Notes under the pieces: model-generated
The model's database searches: none
What the model saw: only the letters and a program-made list of their open reading frames with translations
What the model was told of the DNA's origin: nothing
Part shown: positions 59,209 through 64,000 of the stretch, piece after piece
Numbering within the stretch: position 1 is the stretch's first letter
Layout of the letters: each line of letters begins with the position of its first letter
Assembly (NCBI GenBank): GCA_022497155.1
Contig: MU385776.1
Coordinates: 1 to 64,000 of the forward strand
Direction: 5' to 3'
Source: Whalleya microplaca
Lineage: Eukaryota > Ascomycota > Sordariomycetes > Xylariales > Xylariaceae
Length of the DNA: 64,000 nt
Position numbers and translations under genes: made by a program

Positions 59209-60784
59209 TCAAGGCTGGCCAGCAGGTCGTTTTCCCTTCTTGGTGGCGGTCATAACTTTCAACTCAAGGTGGTAAAACGTCTTCTGATTCTTGCCCTTTT
59301 TATCTCGCAATTCTACTTTTGTCCGGCAAACTGGGCAGGTCTTCTTCATACTGTCGATATGAAGTGCCGAGTGTAGACATTCGGAACAGAATAGATGGCC
59401 TAATAGTAATTCATGTCAGCAAATAGTCTAAATATGACTTCAACTGCCTAGGGAAGCAGGAGACGTAGGAGATAGGATTCAGCTTAACCATACCGCAATG
59501 CGTGACGGTCAAGGCGGCGGCGTCGTCCATGCATATGACACACTGGAATTTGCCAAGCTTGACCCGGTTATCGACCTTCGGGGCCAGGAGTTCCTTGGGG
59601 ATCTCGGTCGCGTTGGACAGATCGATACTGTCATGGCTATCTCGGCCGGGAGATTTGAGGATGTCATCATTGCCAGACGGAGAGCTAATATCCCAGAGCT
59701 CTTTCCGTCTGGATTTAATGGACTGGCGAGAGGTAGATGGAGTTCCTCTGGAGCCGCGGCGTCGTTTGGAAGCGTGAGAATCTGTGGGGTCGAAGGCGCC
59801 CGCGGCGTTTCGTTTGCGTAGAGTCGGCATGGCCGGCGTCGAGGGGTCGATGCCAGAATTGCAGTCGAAGTCAGGTTCCTCCTTCGTAAGGTCTACCAAA
59901 CCTCCTACTCCTCTATTCAGTCTCTGCCTCCGGGGCATTTCCTCCCCAACTTCCAGAGGCTTCGGTAGGTCTACAGGCTGCACTCGAGCTGGTGGGTGCG
60001 GACTGCTGTTGATCGGGGGCAGTGAAGGGGAAGAGAAATCGCCCAAGGCCAGGGCGTTCACAAAGTAATCGTCGCTGGCCGGTCGAGGCGTGGTGGCGAG
60101 GGGGCGTTGTGAGTGCGGACTGACGGGTGGGTGAATTGGTTGGGCGGCCGATGACGACGGTCTCGGCTGATTGGACTGTGGCGGGAAGAAGGGACGGGCG
60201 CGCTCATAGAAGGTAGAGGCGTCCCAGGGCGGAGAGGGGAATTGATGCAGGCCCGACTCAAGGTCAAGGAATGCGAAGTCGGGAAGTGAGGGAAGTGAGG
60301 GAAGAGAGGGCCAACTCGGCCGGACCTGGGCGTTGGCGGGGAGTTGAGGGGTGGCGAAGGAGTTGAAGGGATTGTTAGTAGTGGGAGGGTGGCCGAATAA
60401 GCGTGGTAAGGGCGGCAAGTGATGGTCAGTGAGGTGGTGGTATTGGTGGTTATGGTGACCTTGGTTTTGTGGTTGTGAATGTTGTTGTGCCTGTTGCTGT
60501 GCCTGTTGCTGTGCCTGTTGCTGTGCCTGTCGTTGTACCTCTTGCCGTGCCCGTCGTTGTCTCTGTTGGTGTTGCTGTTGTTGCTGTAACAGCTGTTGTA
60601 TGTCGGCGGGGTCAAGATAGGAATTAAGAGGTATTGGTGGTGGTGGTGCAGGTATTGGTGCAGGTATTGGTGCAAAGGGATTGTTGAAGGTGTTCGTGGC
60701 AAGGAGATCGTTCGCGTCAAAGAAGGAATCGACAACGTCGCTAGGGATCGGATTCTCCAGGTCGTCTGCTACTAGGTTGCACAC
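59209..60784 (-). CDS. slx8: C3HC4 RING E3 ubiquitin ligase, Slx8 (STUbL)-like
   Basis: SUMO-targeted ubiquitin ligases add ubiquitin to sumoylated proteins in DNA repair. Exons 59494-60784 and 59209-59399, intron 59400-59493 (GTATGG; CTGAC-like branch; TTAG), product 493 residues. The RING finger spans the intron: CVICMDDAAALTVTHCG|HLFCSECLHSALHIDSMKKTCPVC, a complete C3HC4 set. Without the second exon it would lack five of the eight zinc ligands. The C-terminus continues KVELRDKKGKNQKTFYHLELKVMTATKKGKR. The N-terminal 370 residues are low complexity: Pro-rich, then Gln/Ala-rich (QQAQ repeats, about 60480-60600), with acidic and Ser-rich stretches that could carry SUMO-interacting motifs. 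The Slx8 assignment rests on RING sequence and position. The start at 60784 is uncertain, since CAACCTAG just inside could be an acceptor of an upstream exon. Confidence 0.72.
60480..60600 (-). repeat. Gln/Ala-coding 12-bp repeat in the RING gene
   Basis: A GTTGCTGTGCCT-type 12-bp unit repeats in tandem on the + strand and codes QQAQ units on the minus strand, followed by a poly-Gln region. Confidence 0.85.
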
Positions 60785-61700
60785 ATCCGAGTTTTAGTGT
60801 TTAGTTCATTGTCCAAAGAACGAGGCAGCGGGCGGAACAACAGCGGAACAACAGCGGAAGAACAATAGGAACAAGCAGCTGGAGAACAAGCTGGAGAACA
60901 AGCTGGATCACAGGTGCTGGAAGTGTGCTGGAAATATGTACTGGGACGTGCTGGACGTGCTGGACGTGCTGGACGTGCTGAACTGAACGTGCTGAACTGA
61001 ACGTGCTGGAATTGTGAGATGATTAAGAAGAAGGGAGGATCACGTAATAAAGAATGATGCTCAATTAGGTAGGTAGAAGGTAGAAAAAAACCACAGGCTG
61101 CATAGAATGTATGAAATCGCACTACCTCTAAGACCAAAATTGGCCATCGTTTTTTGGACGGTTTATGATGAGCCGGACAGGTGTTGAAGGTTTCGACCGT
61201 TCGGATGTTATGGTGTCCTGCCAGGTGCTCCAGGTGCTCCAGGTGCTGCAGCCGCTGCAGGTGTCTGCCTCTCTCTCTCTCTCTCTTATCGCCGATGCCG
61301 ATGCCGATGCCGATGCCGATACCGATAACACAGGCTAGGCTCCCGACCTATGAATAGCCTCGCACTCTCTTTTTCTCTTTCTCTCTGTGTGTCTAGCAAG
61401 ACCTTCTGCTGCTTCTCTCACGCACATTCCCATTTCCCATTTCCCATTTCCCATTTCCTATGTCTTATTCCTCATTTCTTATTTCCCAGGCTCGAACCGA
61501 TATTTCGTCGACTGATGCAAAGGCTGGAATCAAAAACCAGGTAAAGGGAAAATAAGTAAAGAGAAGAAGAGAAAGAAAGGGCGGCTGGCTCTCTCTCTCT
61601 CTCTCTCTATACGGAGAAACTCAACCGGTCAACATATATCCCATATATGTATCATAAGACTGCTCCTCATGTAATGACATGTAATGACATGTAATGAGTG
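60785..61700. repeat. Cluster of micro- and minisatellites upstream of the RING gene
   Basis: Several unrelated tandem repeats lie close together: GGACGTGCT and ACTGAACGTGCTG units (60940-61015), CCAGGTGCT units (61221-61250), (CT)n (61269-61287), (GCCGAT)n (61291-61320), TTCCCA units (61428-61460), (CT)n (61588-61610) and a 10-bp GTAATGACAT unit (61671-61697). No gene is supported. Confidence 0.85.
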
Positions 61701-62082
61701 GAAAGGAGCAGCAAGTGGCAGGTATGGGGTTGCTACACAAAATCCTGTGTAAGCGACAGCACCCCTACTTTTATTTTATTTGGCCACCACGGCCTGCGCG
61801 GGTGGGAATGTTGCCAACTTGCCCATGTGCCTTTATCACCTCCGGTTTGTCACTACATAAGGTATACGGTTGACATATGCCTATACCAATACACATACGC
61901 TCACGTGTATGTACACGGATGTATTTGCTTCGTTCGTAAAACCGGCGATTCGTGCTTAGGAAGAAGAGTTCCTAGTCTAACGCCCGGCGGTAGCGAACCA
62001 CCGATAAGGTCCCAGGCCGCCAGGGGTCTGGGGGGGGAGGCATCCCGCCTCGAGCCTGCCCTGTAAAGGTTGTGATTGTATG
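61701..62082. other. Intergenic sequence, nothing recognised
   Basis: A 122-codon frame (61698-62066) has no family signal and its composition is mixed. I do not call it coding. Confidence 0.5.
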
Positions 62083-62186
62083 TATGGGGGGGGTATGGAT
62101 GTTGTATTAATGATGGAGAGTGAACTCCAGGTGACTAGGTAATGGATTCCTTAAGCTGACAGGCAGGGGCGCACAGACCACCCACA
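62083..62186 (+). repeat. 104-bp perfect direct repeat, copy 1
   Basis: Identical at every base to 62790-62893, including the eight-G run near the left end. It begins TATGGGG and ends CCCACA. Confidence 0.97.
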
Positions 62187-62789
62187 CACGGCCAAACCTC
62201 CCCAGGCAGCTCCCCAGGAGCGCCTGCCACAGACATCAACCTTATGAAACTTGCCACTAAACTCTAATATAATCCCGCATTTTCCTCATGACTTTCAGGT
62301 ATTCTATCGTCAATTCTGAGTGATTCCATCGTGAGATTCTGACATTCCGACTGATTCGCACTAAAAGGGAGACAAGATGAGACCCAGGTAAACGGCCAGA
62401 CTCCATACTACAACCGCACCTGCCCATATAAAAACCAGGTGTTCCGATTACACTCATTCGTAATCGCACCGAACTTCAAGTAAACGACATCTGACCAGGA
62501 ATTCTGAACTCTGACCAGGAATTTCTTTAGGATGTCTGACAGGATATCAAATAGTATGTGGATCTGTATGGGATTGGATGTAGTTTAGGATCTGAGGATC
62601 TAAGGATCTGAGATTTCTGGGACGGTTTGCCGGTGATAGTGTAGTGATCTGCCGTCAGGACTTCTGGCCAGGAATATCTGAATTATCGGAAAATTAATGA
62701 AGCCATTATGAGAATGAAATAATTGTATTGCCGCAATGGGAAACCAACAGGAGCTGCAAACGAATCCTGCAGCTCTCACCAATTGAAGT
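62187..62789. other. 603-bp spacer between the two repeat copies
   Basis: AT-rich, no coding frame supported. There is no primer-binding site after copy 1 and no polypurine tract before copy 2 that I can see. Confidence 0.6.
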
Positions 62790-62893
62790 TATGGGGGGGG
62801 TATGGATGTTGTATTAATGATGGAGAGTGAACTCCAGGTGACTAGGTAATGGATTCCTTAAGCTGACAGGCAGGGGCGCACAGACCACCCACA
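62790..62893 (+). repeat. 104-bp perfect direct repeat, copy 2
   Basis: Second copy of the repeat at 62083-62186. Flanking sequences outside the 104 bp differ on both sides. Confidence 0.97.
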
Positions 62894-64000
62894 GTTGCAA
62901 CTTGCAAGATGCCTACATACATGTACATACGCAGATACGCAGTATTGACTGTACATACCCAGGTCCCAGTCTTTTTTTCTTTTTTCTTTTCTTTCCCTGT
63001 TATGGATATGGATATGTTGCCTCCAATGCTGTTTCCTCTCCTGAGTCTCTCCCTCAAAGCTACCCCTGCTGCCCTGCCTGCCTGCCTGCCGGCCTACTAC
63101 CTACGCAGTATACTGCTACCCTGAAGTCTGGCTAGCACCAACACCTTTGCATCCTGTCAGGCCTGTCAAAGTCTGCCCGCTGTCGCATCGCATCGCTTTG
63201 CGGTATCAGTGAACAGACAACGGGATCGCAATAGTGCGCAAATACCTGCCACTGGCATTAACGCTGCCGTGCCATCTGAAGGAATTTGCTTTTCTCAGCC
63301 TGCGGCTTATGCTGAGTCACTGTCTGTCATCAAATTCCTGACACTTGACTGCCGAGCAAGGCTGTGGCTGGCTAGATCTAGGCCTTGGGTTTGCAAAATC
63401 AGCAGGGCAGCTGTTTGACTGACTACTATGTAAGAAGGATACGCGCGTTGAAAAGTTCAAGGCTTGAAGCTCCCTAACTGCTGAACTAATGGGTCATTTT
63501 GCATGAGTCCGACATATCCTATGGCGGTATCCGGTTCCTATCCGGGACCGTTACATCGTCCTTACACTCCCTTTTAGGGCGACTGGGGCGTCTTTTTCGA
63601 GCTGTTGGTCCTCACGTTGTCAGCTAAACGACACTAGGTCGCCATCAATACTATGCACGACACTGGTTCATTGCATTCGAGCCGAGTTTCGCGACTCGGT
63701 CCGCCGCCTTGGGAGGTTGCGCCGCCCAAGCCGTCAACTGAGATGATTCGCGTGTACACGGAGTCCGGCAACCGTCTCTGCAGGTCGATCACATCTCCAC
63801 CCCAAAAGGCAGAGGCGCTCTTTCGTAAATTCTCTCTATCCACCGATGGCGCAGGAGCCCGTCGTGAAATGATCAAACGGTAGCACTTTCCGAGACAGCA
63901 AACATCTAAGTATCGAAATGGGTTACGAGGGACGAACTAGGTATGTAGGTAGTGGGCAGAGGTGTTCGTATAATGGTGTAAGAATGTCACCGTCATCCTG
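62894..64000. other. Window end, no gene recognised
   Basis: Mostly without coding signal. From about 63540 to 63890 composition rises in GC, and open frames of 76 codons (+, 63653-63883) and 80 codons (-, 63634-63876) overlap. Neither matches a family I know; one may be an exon of a gene that continues beyond the window, or chance. Confidence 0.4.

Noticed and set aside
62083..62893. A complete LTR retrotransposon
   Set aside because: Internal region of 603 bp has no coding frame, primer-binding site or polypurine tract, and the flanks show no target-site duplication.

Overview
The window is nuclear DNA from a filamentous ascomycete (Pezizomycotina, most like a Sordariomycete; inferred from gene content and intron style). 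Genes carry short introns of about 45-150 nt with GT..AG ends and CTAAC/CTGAC-type branch sites close to the acceptor. Proteins are typical of filamentous fungi. I see no bacterial, viral or mitochondrial segment and no intact transposon.

Sixteen protein genes can be supported, eleven of them only correct after splicing. In order: the 3' end of TCTP (+, 183-500); a proline-rich protein of unknown function (-, 946-2238); kinetochore protein Mtw1/Mis12 (+, 2650-4006); a mitochondrial PPR protein (-, 4492-7134); a histidine acid phosphatase (+, 7717-9449); the four-RRM protein Nrd1/Msa2 (-, 10445-12826); a 6 kb gene-poor stretch with a tRNA-like relic; an agmatinase-family enzyme with a probable signal peptide (-, 18782-20333); Cdc42 (-, 23225-24284); a Vma22/CCDC115-like V-ATPase assembly factor (+, 27555-28229); the ATM-type kinase Tel1 in eight exons (-, 29158-38337); nucleoporin Nup192 in six exons (+, 39402-44794); a Dip5-type amino acid permease (+, 46008-47902); an aldo-keto reductase in eight exons (+, 50769-52253); a neurochondrin-like protein with an apparent one-base frameshift (-, 52503-54600); a CLC chloride/proton transporter (+, 55105-58045); and a C-terminal RING protein like the SUMO-targeted ubiquitin ligase Slx8 (-, 59209-60784). 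The last 3.2 kb has microsatellites, a perfect 104-bp direct repeat and no recognisable gene.

The genes do not form a pathway or a biosynthetic cluster. They are mostly single-copy housekeeping genes in alternating orientation, with shared divergent promoters (unknown gene/Mtw1, PPR/phosphatase, Tel1/Nup192, neurochondrin/CLC) and shared convergent 3' regions. Three act in chromosome maintenance (Mtw1, Tel1, the Slx8-like RING protein), and two in endomembrane ion and pH balance (Vma22-like, CLC). I read this grouping as coincidence.

I did not find a convincing undescribed system. The observations most worth checking are: sharp-edged GC-rich blocks inside otherwise average genes; a CLC protein with Gln at the proton-glutamate position; the neurochondrin frameshift in a G5 run; the exact 104-bp repeat; a tRNA-like relic with a perfect B box and a T-run terminator; and a stop-free 3n intron containing a tetranucleotide microsatellite.
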